A stretch of 64,000 bases of DNA from CAVOGJ01 sp963700865 (GCA_963700865.1 CAVOZC010000005.1:34993-98992), one strand, 5' to 3'; shown: positions 37,128 to 48,952, counted from the stretch's first letter. The notes: generated by a model not told the origin, from the sequence alone. Numbers and translations: made by a program.

Positions 37128-38762
37128 ATGTTCAGGAGCATACCATTCGAGCTTCCCCTGTTTCGGAATCGGCCGCAAGGAGTTCAATGGAGCAACCGTG
37201 TGGCCGCACGAGTCCGAACTGCCCCCCGCTGCAATACGCGACGTTTACGCGTCGCAATCGTCGCCAACGCCGTCGCAGCCGCGCTCGCGTTATGGACGGT
37301 CCCTGGTGTCGCACAGGAACTCACTCCAGTCGAGGTCCAGTCGATTGCTCGCGAAGCGTACATCTACGGTTTTCCGATGGTGGAAAACTACCGCATGATG
37401 TATGCGTCGGCGATTGATCGAGACAGCCAGGATTTTGCGGCTCCCTTCAATACGCTGCAGCACGAGGCCAACGTGTTTACCGCTGCCGACACCGATGTCG
37501 TCACGCCCAACGCGGATGTAGTGGTCTCGCTGCTGTGGATGGATTTGAGAACACAGCCCATCGTGCTCAGTGTTCCGGAGATTGAACCGGACCGCTACTA
37601 CTCGATCCAATTGATCGACCTGTTCAATTTTACGTTTTCCTACATCGGCACGCGAACGACCGGAAACGATACGGGTAGCTACTTGATCGCGGGACCGAAC
37701 TGGCAAGGCGAGGTCCCGCAGCACATCGACGGGGTGATTCGTTGTGAGACCGAATTCGCGATGGCTCTCTATCGCACACAATTGCGCGGCCCCGAAGACC
37801 TCCCCGATGTGAAACGCATCCAGGCCCAATATACCGTGCGGACTTTGAGCGCACTCCCGGGCCAGCCGCGACCAGACATCGGAACGGAAATTCCCTTTCC
37901 CCCGCCCGCCTTGGCCACCGAGCCAGGCATCCCATTTTTCTCAACACTCGGCTTCCTACTGCCATTTTGCCCGCCGCCCGCAGCAGAAGCGGAGCTGATG
38001 GCTCAATTTGCGAGGATCGGCCTGACGGCGGGTAAGCCGTTTGATGCGAATGGGATGAGTCCCGAATTCCAGGAGGCCCTGCAGCTTGGCATGGCCGAGG
38101 GTGACTCCACCATTACCGCCGCCGCCGCCACGTTGAAAGTGGCCGAAGTGATTGGCACGCGAGAGTATCTCAAAAGCGACTACCTGAAGCGGGCGGTGGC
38201 CGCGAAGGTCGGGCACTACAGCAATGCCAAAGAGGAGGCACTCTATCCGTTGTACCTGACGGATGCCGAAGGCCAATCGCTCGATGGTCACGAGGCGGAT
38301 TACGTGATGAAGTTTGGCCCGGACGATTTGCCGCCGGTCAACGCATTCTGGTCCCTGACGGCCTATGACAACGGGAACCAGGCACTCGTACCCAACCCGA
38401 TGGGACGCTATCGCATCAGTTCGTCCATGCTCCCCACCCTCACCCGCGACGCCGACGGTGGTCTCACGTTGTATCTCCAAAACGGCCGCCCCCAGGAAGA
38501 GCAGGCCTCGAACTGGCTGCCGGTACCGCCGCGCCCATTCTATCTGGTCATGCGTTTGTACTGGCCGAAGCCGGAAGGCTACGATGGCACTTGGGCGCCT
38601 CCCCTGATCTGGAAAACCAACGAGGCACCCACCGCGGCGCCCTCAAACCGGCCGGTGCTGAAGCGGCCGAAGAAGTCAAGGCTCCCGTGCTCGTGGAAGA
38701 ACCCAAACCCGAGATGGAACGCCCGACGGTGTGGGGAGAACCCACCGAGGTACAAATCCTGA
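37128..38762 (+). CDS. DUF1254/DUF1214 exported protein, reads into an ion-channel domain
   Basis: Signal helix VAIVANAVAAALALWTVPG followed by the DUF1254 block (REAYIYGFPMVENYRMMY, FNTLQHEANVFTAADTDVV, NADVVVSLLWMDLRTQPIV, DRYYSIQLIDLFNFTFSYIG), and near the C-terminus the DUF1214 block (NAFWSLTAYDNGNQALVPN, RYRISSSMLPTLTRDADGG, PFYLVMRLYWPKPEGYDG). These domains occur in exported proteins of unclear function. The start is uncertain: ATG 37128 has AAGG upstream, but the best ribosome site (AAGGAG, 37178-37183) precedes ATG 37187 in frame 2, which would need a further frame change. After residue ~530 the frame loses protein character, while frame 2 continues with an acidic linker into a pLGIC; I infer a single fusion protein. 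Confidence 0.75.
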   Translation: MFRSIPFELPLFRNRPQGVQWSNRVAARVRTAPRCNTRRLRVAIVANAVAAALALWTVPGVAQELTPVEVQSIAREAYIYGFPMVENYRMMYASAIDRDSQDFAAPFNTLQHEANVFTAADTDVVTPNADVVVSLLWMDLRTQPIVLSVPEIEPDRYYSIQLIDLFNFTFSYIGTRTTGNDTGSYLIAGPNWQGEVPQHIDGVIRCETEFAMALYRTQLRGPEDLPDVKRIQAQYTVRTLSALPGQPRPDIGTEIPFPPPALATEPGIPFFSTLGFLLPFCPPPAAEAELMAQFARIGLTAGKPFDANGMSPEFQEALQLGMAEGDSTITAAAATLKVAEVIGTREYLKSDYLKRAVAAKVGHYSNAKEEALYPLYLTDAEGQSLDGHEADYVMKFGPDDLPPVNAFWSLTAYDNGNQALVPNPMGRYRISSSMLPTLTRDADGGLTLYLQNGRPQEEQASNWLPVPPRPFYLVMRLYWPKPEGYDGTWAPPLIWKTNEAPTAAPSNRPVLKRPKKSRLPCSWKNPNPRWNARRCGENPPRYKS

Positions 38763-39644
38763 TTTACGTGATCGATGTCGACGAAATCAACTCCGCCGAT
38801 CAAAGTTTCGCCGCCAGCGTTTTCTTCGAAGCCCATTGGAAGAATCCTTTTTTGCGTCATCAAGGCCCCGGTCCTTTGCTGCGCAGCCTAACTGACGTCT
38901 GGAATCCGCGATTGACCATTGTCAGTCAACAGATGGCGTGGTCATCCTATCCCGAGTCGGTCGAGATTCAGCCCGACGGGACGGTTGTCTATCGCCAAAA
39001 AGTCTGGGGGCGGTTTTCGCAACCCTTGAATCTGCGCGACTTTCCCTTCGACTGTCAGCAACTGTCCATTCAACTGGTGGCGGCTGGTCTCCTGGAAGAA
39101 CATGTAAACATGGTTTCGCTTGTGAATGAGATGGGCAGCTCATCGAGCATTGCCAACTCATTTTCATTGCCCGACTTTACGGTCGTTTCATGGAACGCCG
39201 CCATCGCCGTACTACGCTGCTCAAGAAACCACAGGTGTCGCCGGCTATGAAATGACGATCGATGTCGCGCGTCAGCCCACGTACTATGTCCTGAAGGTCA
39301 TCATCCCTTTGTGTTTGATCGTCGTCATGTCCTGGCTACCGCGGTGGATGGATGTCGAGCAGGTGGGCACGAATATCGGCATTTCGACGTCGTCGTTTCT
39401 GACACTGGTCGCTTATCTGTTCGCGATCACCGTGCTCTTGCCGCGAGTCTCCTACGTTACGCGGATGGACCGCTTCATCTTGCTCTCAACGCTGACCGTC
39501 TTCACCGGGCTGATTCAGACGGTAGCCACGACCGCACTGGTCAATCGTCGCAAGAAACCCCTCGCGCATCAGCTGGAACGCTGGTCAAGACTGGTCTATC
39601 CCATTTTGTTGGCAGGCGTTGTTTTCGTATCGTTTGTTCTCTGA
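38645..39644 (+). CDS. Pentameric ligand-gated ion channel (ELIC/GLIC-type), probably fused to DUF1254 domain
   Basis: After an acidic linker (AEAAEEVKAPVLVEEPKPE) comes the extracellular domain of a prokaryotic Cys-loop-type channel: ILIYVIDVDEINSADQSF, PRLTIVSQQMAWSSYPESV, VVYRQKVWGRFSQPLNLRD and the signature DFPFDCQQLSIQLVA. A frame change near 39200 leads to VLKVIIPLCLIVVMSWLP (M1), VGTNIGISTSSFLTLVAYL then FAITVLLPRVSYVTRMD (M2 and M2-M3 loop, very close in form to ELIC's 'LPRLPYTTVID'), FILLSTLTVFTGLIQTVATT (M3) and LVYPILLAGVVFVSFVL (M4). These channels open a cation pore on ligand binding. The only ATG of its own (38714) would lack a signal peptide, which favours a fusion to the exported domain upstream. 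Confidence 0.8.
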
Positions 39645-39842
39645 TAATCGACATGAGAGCAGGGCATACGACATTTAATATCTCACGCCCCTTGATTCAC
39701 GTCAGAGGGGTGCATCACTGTCGGCGCCTTCGTCAGAAAGCGGGATAGCGTACGCCATCTGCCGCGGATACATTGTGCGTCTGGCTTTTGAAGGGAACAT
39801 GCACGTGCGGCGTTCTTGATGGAATGGAAATACCCCATGCTC

Positions 39843-41029
39843 ATGCCTGGTAAATTCACCCTCTCCTGGCTTTCCCTGCTCGCAATTGCCGGCACTCTCA
39901 TCCCCGGTTGCGTGAAGCCCCCCGCGGCGGCGCCGCCAGCTACGCCCAAGGTCGAGGTCAGCCATCCGGTCGTACGCGAGATCATCGAAGAGGACGAATT
40001 CAATGGTACCTTGGCATCGCCCTCGGTGGTGGAGGTCCGCGCCCGCGTGCGGGGCTACATCCAGAAGGTCCATTTCCAGGACGGCGACCTGGTAGCCGAA
40101 GGCGACCTGCTCTTCGAACTTGACCCCCGTCCATTCCAGATTCAGATCGACCAGGCCATCGCCCGCGCAGATCCTTCGCGGCCCAGAAGTTAGCCGCCGA
40201 AAAGGATGTGGCTCGCTACCGGGAATTGATCAAGTCGGGAGCGGTCAGTCAGCAGGAGTTGGAGCGGGCACAGGCGGATGCGGACTCGTTTGACTGCGCA
40301 AATTGTCGCGAAACAGGAAGAGGTCAAACAATACGAACTGGACCTCGAATTTTCTCGCATCACGGCACCCATCTCGGGACGCGTCAGCCGTGCCCTGCTC
40401 ACCGAAGGGAACCTGGTCAATGCCGGCGGGAGCGATCAGCTGCTGACGACGATTGTGGCGGTCGATCCGATGTACGTCTACTTTTCGGTCGACGAGCGGG
40501 CTTTGCAGCGGTACATGAAGTCGCGGCGTGACGCGCCGGAAATGGCAGATGCCCCCGGCACGCTCCGCCAGCGGCAAGTGCCATTTCGGTTCGCCTCGAT
40601 TCCGACGAGGGCTTCCCGCACGAGGGACTGCTTGATTTTGCCGACAATCGGGTCGATCCCGAGACCGGCACCATTCGAATTCCGGGGCGTCGTGGAGAAC
40701 CGGCAAGAGCTTTCGTGCCTGGCTCGCGCAGTGCGCGTGCCGCGTGCCGGTGACGTGACGAACTACTCCGTGATTTGGTGCCTGATACGGCCATTCTGAG
40801 CGACCAGGACAAGCGATACTTGCTGGTTGTGGATGAAAAACCATCGTGTCTCGGCGAGACGTGCAGATGGGCAAGCTCTTGGATGATGGCATGCGCGTGC
40901 GTCCTGCCGGTCGCGGATGGCCAGCCGGCGGTTCGGACCGACGAGTGGATCATCGTGCAGGGACTACAGCGTGCCAGAATCAATTACCCGGTGGAACCAC
41001 TGCGGCCGACCGCCACGCCCGAGTCATAA
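39843..41029 (+). CDS. RND efflux periplasmic adaptor (membrane fusion protein), lipoprotein, frameshifted
   Basis: MPGKFTLSWLSLLAIAGTL then IPGC, a lipobox; the Mets at 39837 and 39819 are alternatives. Then PKVEVSHPVVREIIEEDEF, TLASPSVVEVRARVRGYIQ and QDGDLVAEGDLLFELDPRP, the biotinyl-lipoyl-like hairpin start. After a frame change near 40175 follows AAEKDVARYRELIKSGAVS and QQELERAQAD (coiled-coil hairpin), then LEFSRITAPISGRVSRALL and LLTTIVAVDPMYVYFSVDE. More breaks occur near 40290, 40560-40620 and 40800, and the end is RTDEWIIVQGLQRARI to a stop at 41029. It would link the inner-membrane pump at 41090 to an outer-membrane channel, which is not present in the window. Confidence 0.75.
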
Positions 41030-41089
41030 CGGACGGATGCATGCCTGGATCACCGTGCAGGCCAGAGCCCTCTTGAGAAACCCGCCGCA

Positions 41090-44000
41090 ATGATCTCGCA
41101 CTTCTTCATCGACCGGCCGATCTTCGCCTCGGTGCTGTCGATCGTCATCGTCATGCTCGGCGGCGGTGGCGCTGCTGCAGTTGCCGATCGCCCAGTATCC
41201 GGAGGTGACGCCGCCGACGTGTCCAGGTCACGGCCACCTACCCGGGTGCCAACGCGATGACCGTGGCCGAGACGGTCGCCACGCCGATCGAGCGGAAGTC
41301 AACGGCGTCGAACGGATGCTCTACATGTCGTCGAAGTGCACCAACGACGGCCAGATGATGCTGGACGTCACGTTCGAGCTGGGCACCAACCTCGACATCG
41401 GCCCAGGTGCTGGTGCAGAACCGCGTCGCGGTCGCCGAGGCGAAGCTGCCGGAGGAGGTCAAGCGGATCGGCGTGACGACGAAGAAGAAGTCGCCCAGCA
41501 TCCTGATGTGCGTGAATCTGATCTCCCCCGACAGCCGCTACGACCAGCTCTATCTGAGCAACTTCGCCACGCTGAACGTCAAGGACGATCTGGCGCGACT
41601 CCAGGGCGTCGGCGACGTCGCCTTCCTGGGCCCGCGCGATTACAGCATGCGGATCTGGCTCGACCCGGACAAGCTGGCCTCCTGAAGATGACGGCCAGCG
41701 ACGTGATCCGGGCCATCCAGGAGCAGAACGTGCAGGTGGCCGCCGGACGCCTCGGGCAGCCGCCGTCTCGCCGAGGATGCGAATGTCCCCTTCCAGTTGC
41801 CGATCAACACGCAGGGTCGCTTGACCAGCGAGCAGCAGTTCGAGGACATCATCGTCAAGACGGGCGAGGGCGGGCAGATCGTGCGTCTACGCGACGTCGT
41901 CGCGAAAACAGAGTACGACGAGACGGGACACGCGATCGAGAAGGGTGTCGAGCTCGGCGCCAAGAACTACGACGTCAACAGCTATCTCGACGGCGAGCCC
42001 GCGGCGACGCTGGCTGTCTTCCAGCTGCCGGGCTCCAACGCCCTCGAAGACGGCCAACCGGTGCGGGCCAAGATGGAGGAACTGAAAGCCAGAGTTCCCG
42101 CAGGGTATCGAGTACCGGATCGACTACGACACCACCGTCTTCGTCGAGGAGTCGATCACCAGGTCTATCACACGCTGATCGAGGCCTTCGTGCTGGTGTT
42201 CATCGTCGTGCTGGTCTTCCTGCAGAACTGGCGGGCGACGATCATTCCGATGATCGCCGTCCCGGTCTCGCTGATCGGCACGTTCGCCGCCATGCGTCTG
42301 TTGGGCTTCTCGCTCAACAATCTGTCGCTCTTCGGCCTGGTGCTGGCCATCGGCATCGTGGTCGATGACGCGATCGTGGTGGTGGAGAACGTCGAGCGCC
42401 TGATGGCCAGGGGCTTGTCGCCGCGCGAGGCCAGCCGCAAGGCCATGGAGGAGGTCACCGGCCCGGTCATCGCCATCGCGCTGGTGCTGTGCGCCGTGTT
42501 CGTGCCGACCGCGTTCATGGCCGGCATCAGCGGCCAGTTCTACCGGCAGTTCGCCCTGACGATCGCCGCCTCGACGGTCATCTCGGCCTTCAACTCCCTG
42601 ACGCTCAGCCCGGCCCTGGCCGCGCTGCTGCTCAAACCGCACGAGCACGACGGCCGGCCATGGCAAGCGGCAGGCCCGCGAGGCATTGCCGCCGCTGGGG
42701 ATCGCCATCATCGGCGGCTTGCTGGCCTACGTTTGCTCTGACCGGTCGTGCCGCACCTTGGTTTGCGCGAGCGAGGAGGCCGCCGGTGCAGGCGCACGGA
42801 CATGGCGGCGCGGCACCGCTGTGGTTGCGAGTCGCCGTCTTCGCCGTCGGAGTCGTCGTCGGCTGGCTGCTGAGCCAGCCGGTCAACCGGCTGTTGGGCC
42901 GCTTCTTCGACGGCTTCAACTGGGTGTTCGACGTGGATCATCGCAGGCTACGGCGCGATCGTCACGCTGCTTGCTGCGCACGTGGGTCATCGGCTGATTG
43001 TCTACGGCGGCCTGATGGTCCTGACCTATCGTCGGCTTCCGCGCCGCACCGACGGGCTTCATCCCGGAGCAGGACAAGGGCTACCTGGTCGTCAACGTCC
43101 AGTTGCCCGACGGTGCCAGCCTGGAGCGCACCGACGCAGCTGATTCGGCAAGCTGAGCGAGATCGTGCGCGAGACCGACGGGCGTCGCCCACACGATCGA
43201 CCTGCCCGGATATTCGACGATTCTCGGCACGAACATCAGCAACGTCGGCGGCATGTTCGTCATTCTCGCGCCGTTCGAGGAACGGGCCGGAAACGCGGAA
43301 CTCGTGCGGCCGACCGATCATCGGCCGGTTGCGCGAGCGATTCCAGCGAGCATCCAGGAGGCCCAGGTCGCCGTCTTCGGCGCGCCGCCGGTCGACGGCC
43401 TGGGCAGCACGGGCGGCTTCAAGCTGCAGGTCGCAGGATCGCCGCGGCGCGGGCCTGCGGGCTCTGCAGGGAGCCGTGCAGAATCTGGCCGAGCAGACGC
43501 GGACCGAGCCGGGACTGGTCGGCGTCGTTTCCACGTTCAGCGTCGACCCAGCCGCAGCTGTTCGTGGAGATCGACCGGGAGAAGGCCAAGGTCGCAGGGC
43601 GTCTCGCTCGACGAAGATTCACACCACGCTGCAGACCTACCTGGGTTCGGCCTACGTCAACGACTTCTCCTTCCAGAACCGCAACTGGCAGGTCAACGTC
43701 CAGGCCGACCCGCGGTACCGCATGCGACGCCGAGGACATCGGGCAGCTCGAGGTCCGCAACGGCCAGCGGGAAACATGGTTCCGCTGGGCACGCTGATCG
43801 ACGTGCAGGACACCAGCGGCCCGCCGATCGTCAATCACTACAACCTCTACCCGTCGGCGGAACTCAACGGGCGCACCGGCTCCCGGCGTCAGTTCCGGCC
43901 AGGCCATCGCGATCATGGAACGATCTGGCGACGCGAGAGCTGCCCTCGACGCATGGGCTTCGAGTGGACCGAGCTGACCTACCAGCAGATTCCTGGCCAG

Positions 44001-44555
44001 CCAAGGACATGCTGACCAAGCTGGTGTTTCCCCTGGGCGTGGTGTTCGTGTTCCTGGTGCTGCGGCCCAGTACGAAAGCTGGTCGCTGCCGCTGGCGATC
44101 ATCCTGATCGTGCCGATGTGCCTGCTCGCCGCGCATGCGCGGCGTCTGGCTGGCCGGGCTCGACAACAACATCTTCGTGCAGATCGGCCTGGTCGTGCTG
44201 ATCGGCCTGGCGGCCAAGAACGCCATTCTCATCGTCGAGTTCGCCAAGCAGCTGCAGGACTCAGGGCCAGCCACGGTTCGAGGCGACGGTCGAAGCCTGC
44301 CGAGCTGCGGCTGCGGCCGATCCTGATGACCTCGTTCGCGTTCATCCTGGGCGTGGTGCCGCTGGTGCTGGCCAAGGGGCCGGGGCCGAGATGCGGTTCA
44401 CGCTGGGCATCGCCGTCTTCAGCGGCATGCTCGGCGTGACGATCTTCGGCATCTTCTTCACGCCGGTCTTCTACTACGTGATCCGCGGGTTCACCGCGGG
44501 ACGGCCAACGACAAAGAACGCTCCGGCACCCGATGGTGGCGATGCGATCGCGTAG
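41090..44555 (+). CDS. RND multidrug efflux permease (HAE1 family), heavily frameshifted
   Basis: MISHFFIDRPIFASVLSIVI opens a typical AcrB/MexB-like inner-membrane pump. Conserved blocks appear in order but in constantly changing frames: LPIAQYPEVTPPT, TATYPGANAMTVAETVATP, VNGVERMLYMSSKCTNDGQ, AQVLVQNRVAVAEAKLPEE, SRYDQLYLSNFATLNVKDD, MTASDVIRAIQEQNVQVAA, LAIGIVVDDAIVVVENVER (the TM4 acidic pair), CAVFVPTAFMAGISGQFYR, FQNRNWQVNVQADPRYRM, IGLVVLIGLAAKNAILIVE and VTIFGIFFTPVFYYVIRGF, ending at TAG 44555. At least eight frame changes fall in the first 1.1 kb (near 41160, 41218, 41297, 41405, 41690, 41780, 42105, 42160), of both signs. Codons are unusually GC-rich compared with flanking genes. 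It forms a unit with the adaptor 60 bases upstream. Confidence 0.8.
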
Positions 44556-44594
44556 CGGATTTCCAGGGGCTGATTGCCCACGATCGCAGCAACA

Positions 44595-45742
44595 TCACTC
44601 TGCCGCCAGCACCGCATGCGTCAATTGGGCTGCCCGCCTGCCCTGTTCGTACTCGGCAAGGCTCGTCAATGTGGTCTCGGCAATATTGGCCAGGGCTTCG
44701 TTGGTCAGAAATGCCTGATGGGAGGTGATGACCACATTGTTGAACGTCATCAGCCGCGCCAGCACGTCATCGGTGAGCACCTTGTCCGAAATGTCGTGAA
44801 AGAAGATGCCCGCCTCCTCCTCGTAGACGTCCAGTCCGGCGAAGCCGATCTTCTCCGATTTCAGCCCCTCGATCAGGGCGCTGGGTATCGACCAGTCCGC
44901 CGCGGCTGGTATTGATCAGCATCACGCCATCCTTCATGCGATCGATGGTGTCGGCGTTGATCATGTGATGCGTCTCGGGAAACAGGGGAACGTGGAGCGT
45001 GATGATGTCCGACTGGCTGAAAAGCTTCATCAAGCTCGCGTAGTCGACCCGCTGTGCGGGCCGCCAGAGTCTCATCGGGATACTTGTCGAACGCCAGCAC
45101 GCGGCAGCCGAACCCCAGCAGAATATCGATCGCGCAGCGGCCGATCTTGCCCGTGCCCACCACACCGACGGTCTTGCCCCGCATGTCGAAGCCGGTCAGA
45201 CCCTCCAGCACGAAGTAGCCGGCCCGATTCCGCTGATAGGCTTGGTGCAAGTGGCGATTGAGCATCAGCATCAGGGCCACCGTGTGCTCGGCCACGGCGT
45301 AGGGCGAGTAGGCGGGCACGCGCACCACGCTCAACTGGTGCCGCTGACAGGCGTCCAGGTCGACATTGTTGAAACCGGCACAGCGCAACGCCACCAGTTC
45401 CACGCCCTGCGCGGCCAGGGCCGCGGCAACCGAGGCGTCGCACCGGTCGTTGACAAAGATGCAAACCGCCTTGCAGCCTTCCGCCGCAGGCACGGTGTCT
45501 TCATTCAACGACGCCGGGATCGCGTGGATTGCGAAATGTCCGTCGTTGTGCCGGTCAAACGATTCGATGTCGTAGCTTTTGGCGTCAAACATCGCGATCT
45601 TCAACCGGCCTTGATCGTCATAGCCGGCCCGACGGTCCGTCCGCTCCAGTTCCCGTAAGAGGCGATCGAATCGCGGTTCATCCAGTCCCTCCACACGGCT
45701 GAGACGTTCCCGGAAAGCCGCTAGTCTCTCTCGATCGTTCAT
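44595..45742 (-). CDS. ldhA: Fermentative D-lactate dehydrogenase (2-hydroxyacid dehydrogenase), frameshifted
   Basis: The start at 45742 has a good site (GAAGGA, 45749-45754). The N-terminus has ~45 residues (MNDRERLAAFRERLSRVEG) before the usual LdhA beginning KIAMFDAKSYDIESFD. Then come LRCAGFNNVDLDAC, the NAD-binding GVVGTGKIGRCAIDIL, and after a frame change near 45065 DIITLHVPLFPETHHMI and LINTSRGGLVDT (catalytic Arg). After another near 44890, GLDVYEEEAGIFFHD carries the catalytic Glu, and ITSHQAFLTNEAL carries the catalytic His, ending at 44595. The enzyme reduces pyruvate to D-lactate with NADH in the cytoplasm. All catalytic residues are preserved in spite of the breaks. Its 3' end faces that of the RND permease, 40 bases away. 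Confidence 0.8.
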
Positions 45743-45925
45743 CGCGATTCCTTCACTTGCCTGAAACGAGGACGACTGGCGGGGGATGGCAAGCCATCTC
45801 GCAGTGCAGGCCAAGATCATAAACATTCACACTCACCAGGCAAGAACCGTACAAGGCGATGAGCATTCAACCGCCGGGCGTTCCGCCGCGAGCGGCGCGG
45901 CGGAACACCTTGGAATGTTGGCCTG

Positions 45926-48900
45926 TTACGCCCGGCGACCCGCGCGACACAGCCTACGTTGTCGTTGTAGCGGGATCAGCAGCCACAGCAGCATCCACAC
46001 TGAAACCAATGGCTCGGCCACGACCGCGGCACGACCGGCGGAAGTGAACTTATTGTTATTCCACACGTTAAAGTCAGTTACATCGGTCACGCCATCTCCG
46101 TTGAAATCACCGGTTATCCAATCGGTGCCTCCGGTGAACTTATTCACGTTCCAGATATTAAAGTCAGTGACGTCCACCACCAGGTCACCATTGGCATCCC
46201 CCGGCAGCGCCTGATAATTGATGAACGTCACGTCGTTTGGACCGTATTCGACGATGCGGAACAGGCCCTCACCCACATGGCTGCGAAAGAAACCCGATCC
46301 ACTAAACGTCGCCGAGAGCAGCGATCCGTCGTAGGACACGTCGTCAAATTGGCCACCGAGCGCCGTGCCTTGGACGAGCACAAAGTCGTCGTGTTCGCCG
46401 GCGTTGGCTGGATCGTTGTATCCGCCGAGGGGGATGACCTCCAGCGTGCCGTCCATGACCGCGCATTTCCACGACGTTCAATTGGTCATGCCCACTGATC
46501 GGCGTGGTCGAGAGGATCTCCATTTCCAGCACACCAGTCGGCATCTGCTGAAACGCCCCTGAAACGACAAGATTACCCAGGGACGAGCCTGGGGCGAAAG
46601 TGCCTCCGTTGATCACATTCGTGGTCAGATTCCCATTACCCGTGACGCGGCCATTCGGGCTGACGACGAAGTTGCTCCCGTCGATCCGCGCGGTGGGCGT
46701 GGCCGACGGCGGGCTGAACAATGTGATGGTCCCAGCGTCGATTCCCCAGGCCCCCGGTGTATTCACCACGACGCGTCCGGCATGGCCGACATTCAGATTA
46801 ATGTCGACATCCAGATTGCCGCCAACCGTGTGTTCGAACAGATCGACATTCAAGACAAAGGTAACTCCCGGAGACACGGTGGTCGTGTTGCCGCCGAAGT
46901 CACCATCCCAGTCGTACCAGGCGTAATCGAGCACCGTCGTCGCCGTGACGGCTACGTCCCCCAACTGGCTGACGAGTCCACTTCCCGTGTGGGATCCGCC
47001 CTGGAATTCGGTCGGCCCCGCCAAGGCGAGCCGCGTTCCTGGCGACACATTCACAACCGAGCTACTGGTGAAGACCGTCGGCCCGTTGAGTCTCGCAATG
47101 CCGCTGCCTGTGACGTTGAGCGAGCCCGCGAGCGTCAGGGGAGCGTTGACAATCGATTCCGACCGCAACTCGAGCTGTCCCTGAGGCAGCACCATGAATG
47201 GACTACCGTTCAAGCGAGCTGTGCCGCTGCCGGAACTCTCCAGGCGGAGATACCCGTCCAGACTCCACGGCGTATTGACGGCCAGCGTGCCGCTGCTCAC
47301 CACGACGTTTCCAGTTTTGCGCGTCAGTTAACGCCGCATTGATCGTAAAATTGACGCCTGGGTTGATGATCGTATCGGTAAAGCTCGAGTAGTCCCAATC
47401 GAACATGGCCGTGTCGATGCTGGTGTTCGCCGTGACGACCGCATCACCATGCTGCGCGAGTTCGCCACTACCGAAAAAGGCCCCGCCCGCATACGTCACT
47501 GTCTCAGTTTCCAGCGTCCCCATCCGCAACCGAGCCCCCGCCGCCACCTGGGTACTGGCCGTGTTCGCCCATGTCGTGGGAGCTGCCAGATAAGCATACC
47601 CGTCACCGTTGACGATCACGTCGCCGCTGATCTGGATCGCAGCACCGTCCAGCCATGGAATATCGCCACCTAAGTTGCGCAGTTCCAAGGTGCCATTCAT
47701 TTGCCAAATACCTGACAGCGTGGCCACATCGAGATTGCCGGAATAGAGTTCGATCGTGCCGTTAAATTCGTTACCCGCCGACACTTCGATCTGCCCAACG
47801 TCAATCGTTAATTGTCCCGGCGCATTGACCCGCGTCGTCGACAGCGTCGCTCCAAACGAATCCCAATCGAGAACGCCCGCGCCACTTCCGATCGTGACGG
47901 TGTTATTAACAATGTAACCCATTCCTGTGGCTTCCAAGATGGTGGCAGGATCTTCGACAACCGCCGGTCCGTCAAACTGGAGGGTCGTATTATCGGCAAA
48001 CACGATGCTCGAGCCGGCGCGGGCCTCGAAATTGCCGGCGGCTACAATGGCTTTGCCATCCACGATATTCATGACGCCGGCGTCGCCCAGGCTAAGCGTC
48101 GTGCCCGCATACGTCGATGTGAGTGCGCCCGAATAGCCACCCGTATTGAAGTCGATGTGCGCCTGGCTGGACTCGAACTCAATGGGGCTATTTACCTGGA
48201 TTTCCGATCCCGGCTGCAGATACATCGATCCGTTATACAACGGACCCGTGGTGGGAATCTCGATGATCAGGCGCGAGTTCAACAGGGATCGCAGCGTGCC
48301 GTCCTCCGCGCCACTGCCATCCAGATCAATCCGGGCCGTGGAGGCGCTGGTCAAGGTCAGCGTTCCCAATCGCGAGCGGAGTTCACCGTTGTTGACTGCC
48401 GTGGCCGTGCCGTCGATGCCCAGGTTGCCAGACCCGTAAATCAGACCGTCATTGGTCAGCGTCCGATCGACTTGCACCATGGCACCGTGCAGATGGAGGT
48501 CGCCGCCCGTGTTGATCGTCAAGTCTTCCGTGTCGAAATCGTTGAAGGAGGCGGTGCGATAAATATCGAGCGTTGTCCCCACACCACCGCCACTGACCAA
48601 TGTCAACCCGGATTGACCGGCGAGGTCCTGCACGACCAGTCGGTAATTCTGAGTGCCATCGCCGTTGGCCGCTTCTGCACCGTTTTGAATGGTCAACGCG
48701 CCGATGAAGTAGTCGCTGTCGAGCTGTGGATAGTACCCATTCGTTGTCGTGCCACTGATCGTGGCCGTATCCGTATTGTCGTCTGGCCACTCAAATGACG
48801 TACCCGCCCAATTCAGATAGTCGCTCCATGCCGTGGATGCGGGGGTCGCCTCCCAAGTAAAATCGTCGGCTCGCAAGCAGGAGGAGCAGACGTTCGAGGC

Positions 48901-48948
48901 AAGAAGTATCGCAAGAAGAACGGTCAAGTGATGAAAGCGTGACATCAT
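45926..48948 (-). CDS. Secreted beta-repeat protein with dockerin-like EF-hands and PEP-CTERM-like tail, frameshifted
   Basis: MMSRFHHLTVLLAILLASNV then CSSCLRADDFTWEATPAST: signal peptide and an autotransporter-like start (WSDYLNWAGTSFEWPDDNT). The body has repeated beta units (TNDGLIYGSGNLGIDGT, VTYAGGAFFGSGELAQHGD, VTANTSIDTAMFDWDYSSF) up to a frame change near 47310, then LNVTGSGIARLNGPTVFTS, TTVLDYAWYDWDGDFGG and NGGTFAPGSSLGNLVVSG up to a second change near 46455. The last piece holds GDANGDLVVDVTDFN and GDFNGDGVTDVTDFN, then VVAEPLVSVWMLLWLLIPL followed by Arg-rich residues, a degenerate PEP-CTERM (AEP instead of PEP). The same PATR-like design as 26637-29375 and 60058-63234 points to one surface-protein family. 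Confidence 0.75.
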
Positions 48949-48952
48949 GAGA

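Noticed and set aside
39843..44555. Programmed frameshifting in the RND operon
   Set aside because: There are too many shifts, of both signs, with no slippery-sequence or pseudoknot pattern; sequence error or decay is simpler.
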